Origin: Mercenaria mercenaria
Lineage: Eukaryota > Mollusca > Bivalvia > Venerida > Veneridae
Length of the DNA: 64,000 nt
Direction of reading: 5' to 3'
Assembly (NCBI RefSeq): GCF_021730395.1
Contig: NC_069363.1
Coordinates: 50,587,001 to 50,651,000 of the forward strand
In this document: piece by piece, positions 37,223 to 48,548 of the stretch
Numbering within the stretch: position 1 is the first letter of the stretch
Layout of the letters: each line of letters begins with the position of its first letter
The notes under the pieces: generated by a model
Databases searched by the model: none
Told to the model about the DNA's origin: nothing
The model's input: the letters and a program-made list of their open reading frames with translations, nothing else
Translations under genes and position numbers: made by a program

Positions 37223-38383
37223 CTAAAACAGTAGTAAAATATAGTAGCTCTCTTTCTTGGTCGTAGCAAAAACAATGACGTCACCGCACGTAAACGTGAC
37301 GTCATTGTAACGTAAGTGTTTTAAAAAAGAAAAGCATATTAGAATCAATAATAGAACTCGAAATGTTCTGACTTTGCACCATAATGTACATGCGATCAAA
37401 TGTACGACGTGACGAGCATTGTAGCGTCTTGTATGATTCGCCATTAAATGATGTCATAGACATGCGACTTACATAAAACTTAAAACTGCAAATACACAGG
37501 TTAAAATGTTCGTCAAAATCTCCAACCTAATAAAAACATAAGAAAAGATACTGATACTCTAGTATCTGGTTGGCACCAGTCGGAACTGCAGGTAATTTAA
37601 AACAGATGCTATACGGATATTATTGCTGTTACAAGTTATAACTGGTACAGGACAATGTTATTTTTCTGGAATACTAATTATTGTTTCAAAATTATTAATG
37701 CCATAACATGACCAGATAATTGCTACTTATATGCTATTTGACATGTATGTCACACTGTTATTAGTAGCTAAATATCCATGGAATGTATTTGTGAAATATT
37801 ATTTAAGTCTGTAATACTAAAAATATGGTATCATAATATAAGAAAAACTAATTTGAATTTGAAAATGAATGGTTTATTCCTGATAGTATTCAATATACGA
37901 AATGAGCATTGAAATTCAAATGTTAATGCAAAAACGCATAACATATCAAGCGATATGTTACAAAGTCAAGCCTTTCATTTTCTATATCAGAAGGATATGG
38001 AACCCCGCCGCGACATGCTTTTTGCTATTTGCTTTCTGCGATTTGCTTTTTGCTTCTTGCTTTTTGCTATATTACTTTCTTAAATAAATAAATATGCTTA
38101 GATATCTCCTTATAGCTATAAAAAAAAGACATCAAAGTATTTAGCAAGTTTTAAAGATATAAAATTGAAGTTTAGATTTAAGCAGCGGAATTAGCTGCAT
38201 TTTATGAAATCTAGATCGAAAATGTTTTATTCACTCAACGTTTGCTTTTTCCAATTATTTTCTTTTTCCTTCTTTGCTAATTGCGTTTCAAATTGCATTC
38301 GGCTTCTATCTGTCTGCATAGACCTATAGAAGCGTGCACGTTAATTAAATACATCAAGATAAAATATCAAACAGTAAAATATA
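37223..38383. other. Intergenic with a tttttgc simple-sequence patch
   Basis: No gene recognised. Near 37275-37310 a short inverted pair 'aatgacgtcacc...cgtgacgtcatt' is present. 38015-38075 holds degenerate repeats of 'tttgctttttgc'. Related A-rich sequence in reverse orientation ('agcaaatagtaaaacgc', 'gaaagcgcagaaagc') lies at 38650-38790 beyond the next MITE, as if that MITE had inserted in the middle of one inverted structure. Confidence 0.4.
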
Positions 38384-38640
38384 TATGAGCCGCGCCATGA
38401 GAAAACCAACATAATGGCTTTGCGACCAGCATGGATCCAGACCAGCCTGCGCATCCGCGCAGTCTGGTCAGGATCCATGCTGTTCGCTAACGGTTTCTCT
38501 AATTGCAATAGGCTTTGAAAACGAACAGCATGGATCCTGACCAGTCTGCGCGGATGCGCAGGCTGGTTTGGATCCATGCTGGTCGCAAAGGTTTATTCTG
38601 CAAAGCCACTATGTTTGTTTTCTCATGGCGCGGCTCATAT
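38384..38640. mobile_element. Foldback MITE (GAGCCGCGCCATGAG family), copy 3
   Basis: Ends 'atatgagccgcgccatgag' and 'ctcatggcgcggctcatat', perfect inverses. Near-palindromic interior. It carries a small insertion ('gtttattctgcaaag') in the right arm relative to the other copies. Confidence 0.9.
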
Positions 38641-39042
38641 GATCATTTTGAAGTATAGAAGCAAGGAACAAGAAGGAAAGCGCAGAAAGCAAATAGTAAA
38701 ACGCATAGCGCGGGTGGTGGGGGTGGGGGGATCTACACAAATGACCACTTTAGAAAGCAAACGCGAAAACATGAAATGAAAACAGCAAAACACGCAAATC
38801 AAAGAGATTTCATAAAAGTTTTCCAAAGATTTCTCCATGATTCGGTTGCTCCAAAGAACCGCAAAGAAGGTCAGACTAAACTAAATTATCCGCCAGTGAC
38901 TATAATTAATGGTGAAAAGTGAAGTCGGTGATCGCTCTCGTAAAGTAACATCAAAGATACTTGTTCGTCATAGATTACGTTTACTTTCAATGTTTAAAGT
39001 TGTTAACGATTTATGCTGTATCTGAATTTGTGTTTTCTAGGA

Positions 39043-39345
39043 ATGGGGAATCATTACACTCATGTGAGCAACGGACTCAATGTTGCAGTGCATGTCAGAA
39101 TAAAACATTCAGAAGGTCGTAGTGATATCTTTTTTATTCAGCCAGGAGAGACAATCAAAGCATGTACAGACAAAGGAATGATTACAATATACGTGTTTGA
39201 TCCGGATTTACCGGGCAAGAAATATCCATGTGAAAGCGTAACTTTGCCTTCGGACTATAGTGTTGTAGTTAGAAGAAACAAGCATGACAAGCCAACATTG
39301 AGACGAGTGAAATATGGCACTTACTGGGAAGAAGACGACCAATGA
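39043..39345 (+). CDS. Small beta-rich protein with predicted N-myristoylation site, unknown family
   Basis: A splice acceptor (tgtgttttctag, ending 39040) is followed two bases later by an ATG that opens 100 codons. The N-terminus MGNHYTHVSNG fits the N-myristoylation consensus (Gly2, Thr6), which favours this start and suggests membrane association. The rest alternates hydrophobic and polar residues as in a beta-sandwich (NVAVHVRIKHS, SDIFFIQPGE, MITIYVFDPD, YSVVVRR) and ends RRVKYGTYWEEDDQ. There is no signal peptide and no domain that I recognise. The stop is immediately followed by the segment that is duplicated at 48.5 kb, but this exon itself is not in that duplicate. Its downstream neighbour, in convergent orientation, is the permuted-papain-like gene. 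Confidence 0.7.
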   Translation: MGNHYTHVSNGLNVAVHVRIKHSEGRSDIFFIQPGETIKACTDKGMITIYVFDPDLPGKKYPCESVTLPSDYSVVVRRNKHDKPTLRRVKYGTYWEEDDQ

Positions 39346-41237
39346 AGACGTAATTTATTAACAAAATAGATTCATGACACTCCCACGTTACGTGTAAAAT
39401 GTCTGCGGAAATAACGAAATGTGAATACGCATTTTAATAATTTTGGTATAATTGTCAAATGTTGAATCTAAATATATGCTGATCTAGGGCGAAAATATGC
39501 GTTAAATGCCTTCGAAACTCTTCAGTTTGTGTTTTATTCAGTCTTATGAGTTTTCATATATTATATATAGAGAGTGAAGGAGGGGAAAGTAACGCAGTGT
39601 CGGGGTTTGCGGCTGATCAGGATGTAATTACCTCCCCTGATACATGTACCCTTTGTTACAGATAGACGAGAACTTTCCTTCATCGGTCAAATTTATGTCC
39701 ATGGCTTGGAACAGCACATATAAGAAACTGATCTATGTGATTAGCCTGGGAATCCAGTCTGACAATTTCTAACTTATTTTCTACATGCAAATTGACAGAT
39801 AATATCAGAAACTCGATGAATGCCAATTAACACTAATAAGCGCAAATTAAGTGTGGTCTTTAATGCATAGATATTAGGTATGATTTCTTTTAACAAAGCA
39901 CGAATATTATCAACGGCTTCCCAGGCTACTTTGTGATGAAAGAACGGGCAGTAGAATAAATAGAGAAGGAAATCAAATCAATTATACTCATTGATCATTT
40001 CAGTTTTTATCGTCATAATCATTATTGTTGTTCTTCATAAAGGGGTTATAAGAAAAAAGTATTAACAACAGTAAAAACAAAACTATAAACAATAGACAAA
40101 CAATGATAAACCGGTACATTTATTTAAGACCAAATACTTGTACCCAAAATACATACGCTTCTTATATGCACATATCAATTCAGATGGACACTAATTGAAA
40201 CATTAAACATATCTTCTTAAAAATAACATTACCACAAAATAAACTGGTTAATCAGAAATCAAAATACAAAGCAAATAGATCTCTTTCATTATAACTTGAT
40301 ACAATTTGATCAGTGTGTTGAAATCTTATGATTATAGCATGATAAAATTAATGTACATTCACTACACAGTAGAAACAACCTTGATAAAGTATAATTTTCA
40401 CAAAATATAATCAGGCAACATTTCAATGCTTAGAAACAATTCACTAATGGTCATACTGTGTGCATTTTGTTTTACAAAAATGCAGCACTGATCTGTTACA
40501 TAAAATTAATCGTGTTTCTCCTCCCTAAAACGTTAACGCATGAACACATTTCTGCTTCTCCATTAAATCTAGATATATGTCCTGTTATAGACATACATTT
40601 TTTACACCAACAATCTCTTTCGCTGTCTGTTCATACTGCGACACAAGTCGCACGAAAACAATTCAACACAACAATCCAACAGTTGTTTATGCACCTTTGT
40701 TACGTCAATATATTCACTTTAGCAGCATCGTCGATCATTTGCTTTATTCATGTATGCGGGTCGTTCATAGAATGCACTCCAATAGTGTGCTGATTTTCGA
40801 AAATTCCTGCCTGCTATACGTCTGTAAAGAAAAATGTAATTTGTACATATGCAAATTTGTATGTCAGCAAGTAACTAGAGATAGCACACATTTATCCACA
40901 ATGCAGGAGCTGATGTAAGGACTTTTCAGTGGCCCTGAGGGATCTCTTAAATACGAAAATTCCAGTTTATATGAATAATATCAATTACATATCGAAAACG
41001 ATTTACAAATTATTACACTGAATGTAGATTAACAATTTGAGGTTTGGTCACTAAGTGTTCTTATGAATTAGTAGGTATTTTTACAAAGACTTAGGAAATG
41101 AGCTAGTAGCCTTTCAAGTATCTATTCAATTAAATAATAATTCATTAATGTTTGATAAGACACATTCAATTAAAAACCAATTACGAATTAAAACACTGAA
41201 ACACTTCTGAATATACTGAAAAAATATTTGTGCTGTT

Positions 41238-41480
41238 ATATGAGCCGTGTCATGAGAAAACCAACATAGTGGGTGTGCGACCAGCATGGATCCAGACCAG
41301 CCTGCGCATCCGTGCAGTCTGGTCAGGCTCCATGCTGTTCGCTTTTAAAGCCTATTGGAATTGGAGAAACTGTTAGCGAACAGCATGGATCCTGACCAGA
41401 CTGCGCGGATGCGCAGGCTGGTCTGGATCCATGCTGGTCGCAAAGCCACTATGTTGGTTTTCTCATGGCGCGGCTCATAT
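41238..41480. mobile_element. Foldback MITE (GAGCCGCGCCATGAG family), copy 4
   Basis: Ends 'atatgagccgtgtcatgag' and 'ctcatggcgcggctcatat'. It lies in segmental duplication copy A and is absent from copy B, so it either arrived after the duplication or was lost with about 0.5 kb of flank in copy B. Confidence 0.9.
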
Positions 41481-42165
41481 TTAGTTGTTGTTTTTAGTGA
41501 AAATTGCAATTTTCAAGATGTCGTATTAAACAGAAGAAGACTGGGATCAAATTTCACGACTTTATCAGGTTTTGTAGATGAACAAAACCCAAACTATACT
41601 TATATGTAGTCTTTTGATGCACATTATTGTCCTTTCTTATTGTATAAAATAACATAGTTGTTTGCTTAACCGGAACGAACACTTTTTACACATTTTATTT
41701 CAATTTTACTGCATGTTACAGATAATTATACATACATTGATGTAAATTAGTTTGTATTGAATATAACGCCACTTTATATAATACAGTACAGGACACGAAA
41801 GCTCTGAATTACTTGAATATTTTATTCATACTTAAACAATGTGTTCTTGAAAAGGATAAAAAAAGTATATTCTGGATTACCTTTCTGCACTTTCTCCTCC
41901 GTATACCCTTTGGATTGCTCAGCATCGCGATACACTTTTTCGTAGTTCGGTCACTGTGTATGTGTTCAACAGGTCAGTATATACATGAAAAATGAACAGC
42001 TTCTTGAATATATACCGGCATAAACTGATAACGATTGCCTCCTTCTTTGTATATAGTTTCTTTAGACATTTCTTTAGACATTACTTGTGAAGTAAGGATG
42101 TCTCCCTGAGAGTGATTTTGCCTAAATATCTTTGTGAAAATTATTGTTTAAACACATTCCTTTGT

Positions 42166-43032
42166 TCATGTTCTATATCTAACGCCATTTTCACCAGTTA
42201 AAGGAACGAGCATTGCTTCACCGTAGGTATCCCTATCTGGTTGACAGAAAAACTTTATGTCTGGCAAACTTATTCTTCTACCTTTCGTCCGTAAGTCAAT
42301 AAAATCTTCTAAATTTTCTTGTTGTACATTTGGTTGGAGGTTTTCTTTCTTTTCATGCAAATCTTGACATACCGTAACATCTTTGATTGATTCATCACTT
42401 TCCTCAACATTTGATGAAGTATCTTCAAGTTCACATTTCTTAACAATTTTGCCTTGTTCTGGTGTATGTCTGAACTGGAGATATTTTTGAGCCAATACCA
42501 TAAATTTGTCAACGTTATTAGAAAAGAAACCGAAAACTAGATAAGGGTATAACGACAGACAGTGTGTACATGACCTACCACATCCTATTTTTGTTCCTTT
42601 ATTGTAACCGTTCTGTACGTACTGGAAAACACGTGTTGGAGTTTTGATTCCAGCACATTCTCCTGTATTCTTTTCAAACCAGCTTGATCCTGCACAAAGT
42701 GCGTTATACACAACTGAAGCGCAGTTCTGTTCTCGTATATCATATTTTGGTTCGTAAGAAATGAATTTATCCCACCATAATTTGATTGCTGTAACATCTA
42801 GTCCATAGATAAACACTGAAGTTGGGTGTCCATTAACTTTAATCTCCTCCTTAACGGTTTGATACCATTCAGCGGGGCATCTCTTGTTCAAAATATCCCA
42901 GCAGTTTGTACCTTTTCTAGGCCAAAAGCTTATGTAACATTTGTTAGACATTAGTTGTAGCGAAATATGTCCAAATGTTGTTAATGACGAAGGTGAGCTC
43001 CAAATATGAAGAACTGAAGGTTGTTCTTCCAT
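42166..43032 (-). CDS. Permuted papain/NlpC-P60-like protein, copy A
   Basis: 288 residues from the ATG at 43032. The frame stays open upstream to a splice acceptor (ttttgttttcag, exon start 43070), so the protein may have an extra 5' exon. A His sits in 'TTFGHISLQL' (H22), followed by 'CYISFWPRKG', then 'IYGLDVTAIKLWWDKF', then Cys in 'REQNCASVVYNALCAGSS' (C104). The order His-strand-...-NC-helix, Cys after His, is that of circularly permuted NlpC/P60-type thiol enzymes (LRAT, YiiX, poxvirus G6-like), which act as peptidases, amidases or acyltransferases. The His/Cys pair is inferred as catalytic. After about residue 150 comes a Cys-rich patch (CGRSCTHC), a hydrophobic stretch (LYPYLVFGFF) and an acidic low-complexity tail that ends RRISLPDIKFFCQPDRDTYG. 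No signal peptide. Its paralogue at 50739 conserves all these residues, so purifying selection is likely. The family name is my inference. Confidence 0.75.
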   Translation of the reverse strand: MEEQPSVLHIWSSPSSLTTFGHISLQLMSNKCYISFWPRKGTNCWDILNKRCPAEWYQTVKEEIKVNGHPTSVFIYGLDVTAIKLWWDKFISYEPKYDIREQNCASVVYNALCAGSSWFEKNTGECAGIKTPTRVFQYVQNGYNKGTKIGCGRSCTHCLSLYPYLVFGFFSNNVDKFMVLAQKYLQFRHTPEQGKIVKKCELEDTSSNVEESDESIKDVTVCQDLHEKKENLQPNVQQENLEDFIDLRTKGRRISLPDIKFFCQPDRDTYGEAMLVPLTGENGVRYRT

Positions 43033-43070
43033 GTCGTTCGTTTCGATCAATATGCGATACTCTGTTGATC

Positions 43071-44119
43071 CTGAAAACAAAAGGATACGTAAATCACAAG
43101 ATCATTGAAATATCTAACAACTTGCGTAAAACGATCGAAATGTTGCTTATAAATTTAATTCCATTGAAGAGCATTTCAGGGTTAATATTTATATTTATTA
43201 TACCAGATTTATATAGCGCCCTTTTCATGATCAATTTCACGTTCAAAGGCGCTTTACATAGTTAAGAAGAAAGAATCTGATTTATATTTAAAAATACCTT
43301 TATTCCGTTTATTATTAAACAGTGTTCTAAAATGACTATTGTTTACACTTACCTCTTTTATATAATGCCAGCCCCACTAAAATGACTCAATAAATTTTCC
43401 AATAATTACTGTAATTCCCGAGGTCACTACTAAATATAGACCGAAAGATATTCAGGGCATAAATTACAATTGTAGTATATTAACGTGATGTACAAACATA
43501 CCTATAAATAGATATAAAGCGACGCCTGCGCATCGTGGTGTGAGATTTTAAAATATCAAACTTTTCTTATATTCATTCACCCTTAGGCCTATGTCACATA
43601 TTTGATGTTATAACAATGACTTTTTCATTTACTTTTGTTGAAAATCGTTCTTTTTTTCTAATAGATTTAGAATAAAAGCATTCGTCAAGAGGGTCTCCCG
43701 GTTCATAAAAGAACGGGATTCCGTTCAGCGAGCACGTGACAGTGAGACAAAATACATGGCGGAATTTTCATAACGTAAAATATGAGAATATATATATATT
43801 TGTCTAATCAAAGGCGTTTGACTAGAGGCTGTATGTGAGAATATATGTGGTAAATATGTATTTTAGTGAGGGGTCAACAGTTTCGCTACAACTGCCTTAT
43901 TACCAAAACGAAAACAAATTATTCATTCTGATAAATACGACGGGAAACAGCATATTTACATCACTTAAATGATTACTAGGGCGTTCAACGATAGCGGTCG
44001 GTTTTTCGACCGTTTTGTTTACACAGTATTGGTTCTGCGGCAAATTCAATACCTGAATACAACATCCAACAGGGTAGGCAATGTATTTGCCTAGCTGATA
44101 TTACTGACGCAAAGAATGT
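43071..44119. other. Upstream region of papain-like copy A; no gene recognised
   Basis: 5' side of the minus-strand papain-like gene. A missing first exon may lie here, but no ATG-plus-donor exon stands out. 'ttatatagcgcccttttcatgatcaatttc' near 43210 resembles a short interspersed repeat. Confidence 0.35.
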
Positions 44120-45770
44120 ATGTTTAAGGTCATTCCGAACAACATTGTGATCGCTCGTTGTCTAGCGAGTTTGAATATAGATCATCTACGGTCAAAAACT
44201 AGGTTACCCGGTCAAATTAAAGAAAAACCTTGTGTACGCAATAGGGGCTGCTTTTTACACTGGATATTCATAGAATTTAGTCAGAATAATTGCCTTGATG
44301 AAATCTAGGTCAAATTCGAATGTGGGTCATCTGTGTTCAAAAACTAATTAGGCCTAAAAAAAAAATTCTTTGTTTCCGGTAACATGCTCAAAAAAATTAG
44401 GGTAGGTAGGTCGGAAAAACTTTTTTTTTTTGATTTTTTTTTATTAAGGGAGACTTTTCGGATATTATTTTTGTGTCAAAAAATGAATACAAATAGGGGG
44501 GTTTTGCCTCTAGAGCATCAGTAAGTTGATTTATAACATCACTGTCCACGTTTAAAGCATAAAAAGTGCAGTTTTGCAACTTTTTGTCAAAAAGTTGAAA
44601 AAAATGTTCTCCAAGGCCATAAAAACATTTAGGGTCGGGCCAAAAATTTAGGGTAGGTCGGGATACCGGAAACAAACAATTTTTTTTTACACCTTAACTA
44701 AGTCAAATCAAAGAAAAACCTTTTGTATGCAATAGGGGCTGCATTTTGCACCAGATCTTCATGAAATTTGATCAGAATGTTTGCCTGGATGAAATCTAGG
44801 TCGAATTTGAAAATGGATTATCTAGGGTTAAAACTAGGTCACCCGGTCAAATTAAAGAAACACCTTGTGTACACAATAGGGGCTGCTTTTTACACTAGAT
44901 ATTCATAAAATTTAGTCAGAATGATTCCCTTGATGAATACTAGGTCAAGTTTGAATATGGGTCATCTGTGGTCAAAAACTAGGTCACTAGGTCAAATCAA
45001 AGAAAAACCTTGTGTATGCGATAGAGACCGTATTTTTCAATTGATCTTCGTGAAATTTGGTCAGAATGATAGCATTGATGAAATCAAGGCCAGGTTTGAT
45101 TATGAGTCTTCTGGGGTCAATAACCAGATCGCTAGGACAAATCAAAGAAAAATGTTTTGTATGCGATAGAGGCTGTATTTTTTCAATTGAGGGTCATGAA
45201 ATTTTGTCAGATTGATAACCTTTATGAAATCTAGGTCAAGTTTGAATATTGGTCATCTGGGATCATAAACTAGGTCACTACGACAGATCAAAGAAAAACC
45301 TTGTGTATGCGATAGGGACTGCATTTTGCACCGGATCTTCATGAAATTAAGTCAGAATGGTTGCCACCTTGAAATCAAGGTCATGTTTGAATATGGGTAA
45401 TCTTGGTTAAAAAACTAGGCCACTAGGCCAAATCAATTAAAAACTTTGCGTATGCAACAGCAACTGCATTTTACACCTGATCATCATGAAACTTGAACAG
45501 AATGTTTGTCTAAATGAAATCTAGGTCAAGTTCGAATATAGTTCATCTGGGGTCAAACACTAGGTCACCTGGTCACATCAAAGAAAAACCTTTTTGTATG
45601 AATAGGGGCTGCATTTTACACTGGATATTCATCAAATGTAGTCAGAATGGCTGCCTTGATGAAATCTAGGTCACATGTGGCGAAAAAGCTAGGTCATTAG
45701 GTCAAATCAAAGAAAATACTTGTTTGAGACCACATTTTTGGTTCAATCTTAATGAAAATTGGTCAGAATA
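44120..45770 (+). repeat. Diverged ~150 bp tandem repeat array, about nine units
   Basis: The unit order is 'gggtcatctggggtcaaaaa', 'ctaggtcactaggtcaaatc', 'aaagaaaaaccttgtgtatg', 'ataggggctgcattttgcac', 'ggatcttcatgaaatttggt', 'cagaatgattgccttgatga', 'aatctaggtcaagtttgaat'. Unit starts lie near 44170, 44325/44800, 44960, 45110, 45250, 45390, 45545 and 45670. It is interrupted at 44350-44693 by another element. This repeat type is widespread in bivalves, and no frame is conserved. Confidence 0.8.
44350..44693. mobile_element. TIR element inserted in the tandem array
   Basis: The left end 'attctttgtttccggtaaca' with 'ttagggtaggtaggtcgg' is inverted at the right end as 'tagggtaggtcgggataccggaaacaaacaat'. 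It is about 340 bp long, rich in A/T homopolymers and without a transposase frame, so a non-autonomous DNA element. It sits between two parts of one repeat unit. Confidence 0.75.
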
Positions 45771-45854
45771 TTCACTAGTCCCACTAAGGACAAGGAGGTC
45801 TCTGGTTCAGTCCCTTCCATGGTAGGTTACCTTTGGTTCTTCTGTCCACGTTTA

Positions 45855-46740
45855 CAATTCACTTCAATTCAATAGTTTATTAGGCATAAACATATATACA
45901 TGTTCATCACCATTACATATATACTTTGTGTATGGCGGTATAGTTAAACAAATAGTATGAGAAAAGTATGAGAAGGTGTGAGTTACAAATACCATATCAC
46001 ATTTACACATTGATCTGTATATATAATATTATATTCTCTTGCTATTTTAACTACAATACAACTATATCTTTAATCAGCTGTTATATATACATTAACATGT
46101 TTATGTGTATTATTACTGAGGTTCGTCATCGGTGTTTAATCTTACATGATCACGTTTTAAAATAGCCAAATAAATGAATTTAGCTAATTTGTTAAGTACA
46201 CTTTTTTTGACTACTATTCATTATATTTTTGAATTTTTGAATATTTGGCCAAGCACAATAATGTCTTGGCAAACATTTGAGTCTCAAGTCCTGTATAGTG
46301 GTCGTATAAGCAAAAAATGATATTCGTTCTCGATGACATTCATGTGACACTCTGTACACTTTCAGTTTTCTCTATCAATATTACGCTATCTGCCTTCTTC
46401 TATTAACAAATTATGTGCAGAACATCTAAATCTATTTAAAGCTCTACGATAATTCACATTGCTTATACAGTTGATATATTTTTCTTCAGAGAATTCTTCT
46501 TTAAACATACAATACGTATTTAATTTTGTCATGTTATAAACATCATTGTACCACATTTGAATATATTGATCTTTAACTCTTTGTATTGATTGTTGCAACT
46601 GCACATTTGTAATATTTACATCGTTCCATATATAAGCAAAACCAAGATTATCTAACAATTGTTTAACTTCTAATTTACAGAAGGTAGTTCTGCATGTTTG
46701 ATGAATCGGACGTGATGCCCATGGCGTTACTTTATTTATC
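45855..46740 (-). mobile_element. 3' end of a LINE (non-LTR retrotransposon), 5'-truncated
   Basis: On the minus strand the translated sequence contains 'LLDNLGFAYIWNDVNITNVQ', 'RVKDQYIQMWYNDVYNM', 'KLNTYCMFKEEF', 'YRRALNRFRCSAHNLLIEEG', then 'CTECHMNVIENEYHFLL' and finally 'KLAKFIYLAILKRDHV'. These are the well-known C-terminal motifs of a bivalve LINE second open reading frame, ending in a CCHC-like 'C-x2-C...H...C' patch. At least two frame breaks separate the segments. The 3' tail is 'cctaataaactattgaattg' with ttgaa-type repeats, as expected at a LINE 3' end (about 45860). Its upstream limit near 46740 is the 5' truncation point. Confidence 0.8.
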
Positions 46741-47680
46741 CGATAATATAAATTAAAATACTTGACCCGGCATAATTACTGAAAAGGAAATAATCCTGCA
46801 TATAAATGACACTGTCATCTTGGGTCTACATTTATAAAAATGGGAGTCATAACTCCTATTTTATTTAAACAGCTGATTGTATGTATTGAATTGCTGCCCA
46901 TAAGAGGTAGCCAAACTCGAAGCCCGCTGTATAGAGCTATAAAAATGGCAACTGTACTTTCTTTCTGATAGTAGATAAAAATGTCGACGCATCAGTTGTA
47001 AACTACAGTTTCAAATTGCTGAAAATGTCTTGAAAATAAGCGCACATTCCTATATATTCTATATGACCATAGACATTATTTTGATGTACTGTGAAAAAAT
47101 CTGAATTATAGCAACATTTCTAATTGCGAAGAAGTCATCAAAATTGTGATTTTCCGTAGGTTCCCGTTATGAAAACTTGCAGGAAAATGTAAGAGAAACT
47201 ACGAAAATGCAGTAGATAATGTCTCTTACCCAAGCAATCCCAGCAATATTCATTAACTTCTTGTATGATATTTTGGCTGACATAAACATTTCCCTGACTT
47301 GGCAAGCAATGGTGTTTGAGAACTACTGGCAGGGTAATTATGGTCCTTGGTCTTGAGTAGTTAAAACATGTAAAATGGGCCTTGTATAATATGCTACAGC
47401 ATTTAGGTCATTATGTTTTTATCTGATCCTCATCATAGTATACTATAGGAAAAAGGTGCTGTATCCGACATGAATCCACAAATTTTGTGTCTTTGCATGG
47501 CTCTGTTTGAAAATTGCAGTTGAAATATAAAAAAAAATGAGAGCATTTATTTGGTGCAGTTTTACTATTAAGTACTTCTGCAGTAGCACATGATATCATG
47601 TTCCTCTATATAAGAGATATCACCTATTATAGACAGATTATATCACCACTTCCCAAGTTGCATTTGTTTTTACTTTTTTA
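46741..47680. other. Intergenic, no gene recognised
   Basis: AT-rich unique sequence between the LINE fragment and the candidate exons at 47.7 kb. Confidence 0.35.
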
Positions 47681-47867
47681 TTCGTTTTCTCTTGAAGAAA
47701 TAAATCAATTAGCTGATAGACCAAAGAAAGCATTATCTAATAGGATGGAGGCGCACATCCTTATTAGGCATATTCAATGACGACTGACAACAAGGCTTCA
47801 TTGCCAAGAGTAGTTATGTTTTGGCAAATTATTTCTTTATTAATACAATGTCAAATGTTTGTTTCAG

Positions 47868-47993
47868 GAGTCCCCGGCTTCTGTCAGCGATGAAGATCTT
47901 CCTTTGGTGTCGTTGGGGGGAAAGGGGATTTGGAAAAGTACAGGAAACAAGAGGCAGAATAGGAAGAAGAGTGTTAAGGAGAAAACAGTTTGA
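47868..47993 (+). CDS. Candidate 3' exon, unknown protein
   Basis: A good acceptor (tttgtttcag, ending 47867) opens 41 codons in phase 0 ending in TGA: ESPASVSDEDLPLVSLGG, then a Lys/Arg/Asn-rich basic tail (KRQNRKKSVKEKTV). An acidic-Ser stretch followed by a basic tail is typical of nuclear-protein or transposase C-termini, but I recognise no family. About 100 bases upstream, another open stretch (47690-47780; INQLADRPKKALSNRMEAHI) ends in its own stop and may be an alternative end or another exon. Confidence 0.3.
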   Translation, partial: ESPASVSDEDLPLVSLGGKGIWKSTGNKRQNRKKSVKEKTV

Positions 47994-48105
47994 GGAGCGC
48001 GAGAGCGTTTATTAAGACTTCATGAAGAGCGACAATAAAGAGCGGATGTATGTATATTTTAATACTATAGATTAAACAATAATTATATATCTTGTGAAAC
48101 TTCTA

Positions 48106-48337
48106 GAGCAGGGCCTGAAGAATATCATATTAGAATTGGTACAGATTGTCTGGAAACGTAACGTACATGCAGCAGTGCACGCACAGACAGTTGGTTATTC
48201 ATATACACGTGAGTTATTTGTTTGCAAATTAAACAACTTATTTTACAATTTTCCAAAACAAGCTTTTTCTGCTTCTTTTAGGTCCAAATGTAAGCCAGCT
48301 GGACCATGGTCTTGTTCTAATTAGTAAGACTTCATAA
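48106..48337 (+). CDS. Candidate pair of small exons, unknown protein
   Basis: An open stretch (EQGLKNIILELVQIVW, then HAAVHAQTVGYSYT) ends at a strong donor (acac|gtgagt, near 48210). A matching acceptor after a pyrimidine tract (ttcttttag, ending 48280) continues in phase as RPNVSQLDHGLVLISKTS and a stop. The phases agree, but the peptide matches nothing I know and the 5' limit is unclear. It lies just upstream of segmental duplication copy B, in the position where copy A has the myristoylated-protein exon. I see no similarity between the two. Confidence 0.25.
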
Positions 48338-48548
48338 GATGTTTTGTATTGTGGCGCAGATATGACGAAAAGGCTATATTTTCTTTCTTATCCACACACT
48401 AGTCTTTACATAACATACACCAGGACTTTTTCTAGGATTTTGGGCAAAATACCCCTGGTCAAATTGGGAATTTATTAAGTATAACACTTTATTTTCTAGT
48501 TTTACTTGTAGACATTCAAATTAATTACAAATTTAATTTGTTCTGATT

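Larger units (their letters stand above)
39356..43070. repeat. Segmental duplication, copy A
   Basis: Aligns with 48549-51640. Shared landmarks: 'gacactcccacgtcacgtgt', 'cggggtttgcggctgatcag', 'gataaaccggtacat', 'tcctccctaaaacgttaacg', 'caatgcaggagctgatgtaa', 'gaggtttggtcactaagtgt', then the whole papain-like coding exon with its acceptor. Copy A is about 0.6 kb longer, partly because of the MITE at 41238-41480 and adjoining sequence absent from copy B, and partly through indels near 39655-39960. The only frame conserved between copies is the papain-like gene; frames at 40458-40918 are broken in copy B and are not genes. Confidence 0.85.

Noticed and set aside
40458-40918. Two overlapping 111-113 residue frames
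   Set aside because: The duplicated copy of this segment (about 49592-50040) breaks both frames, so neither is under selection as protein.
36414-41609. Frames reading 'SMDPDQTARMRRLVWIHAGRKA' at several places
   Set aside because: They are translations of the foldback MITE and recur at each copy in unrelated contexts.
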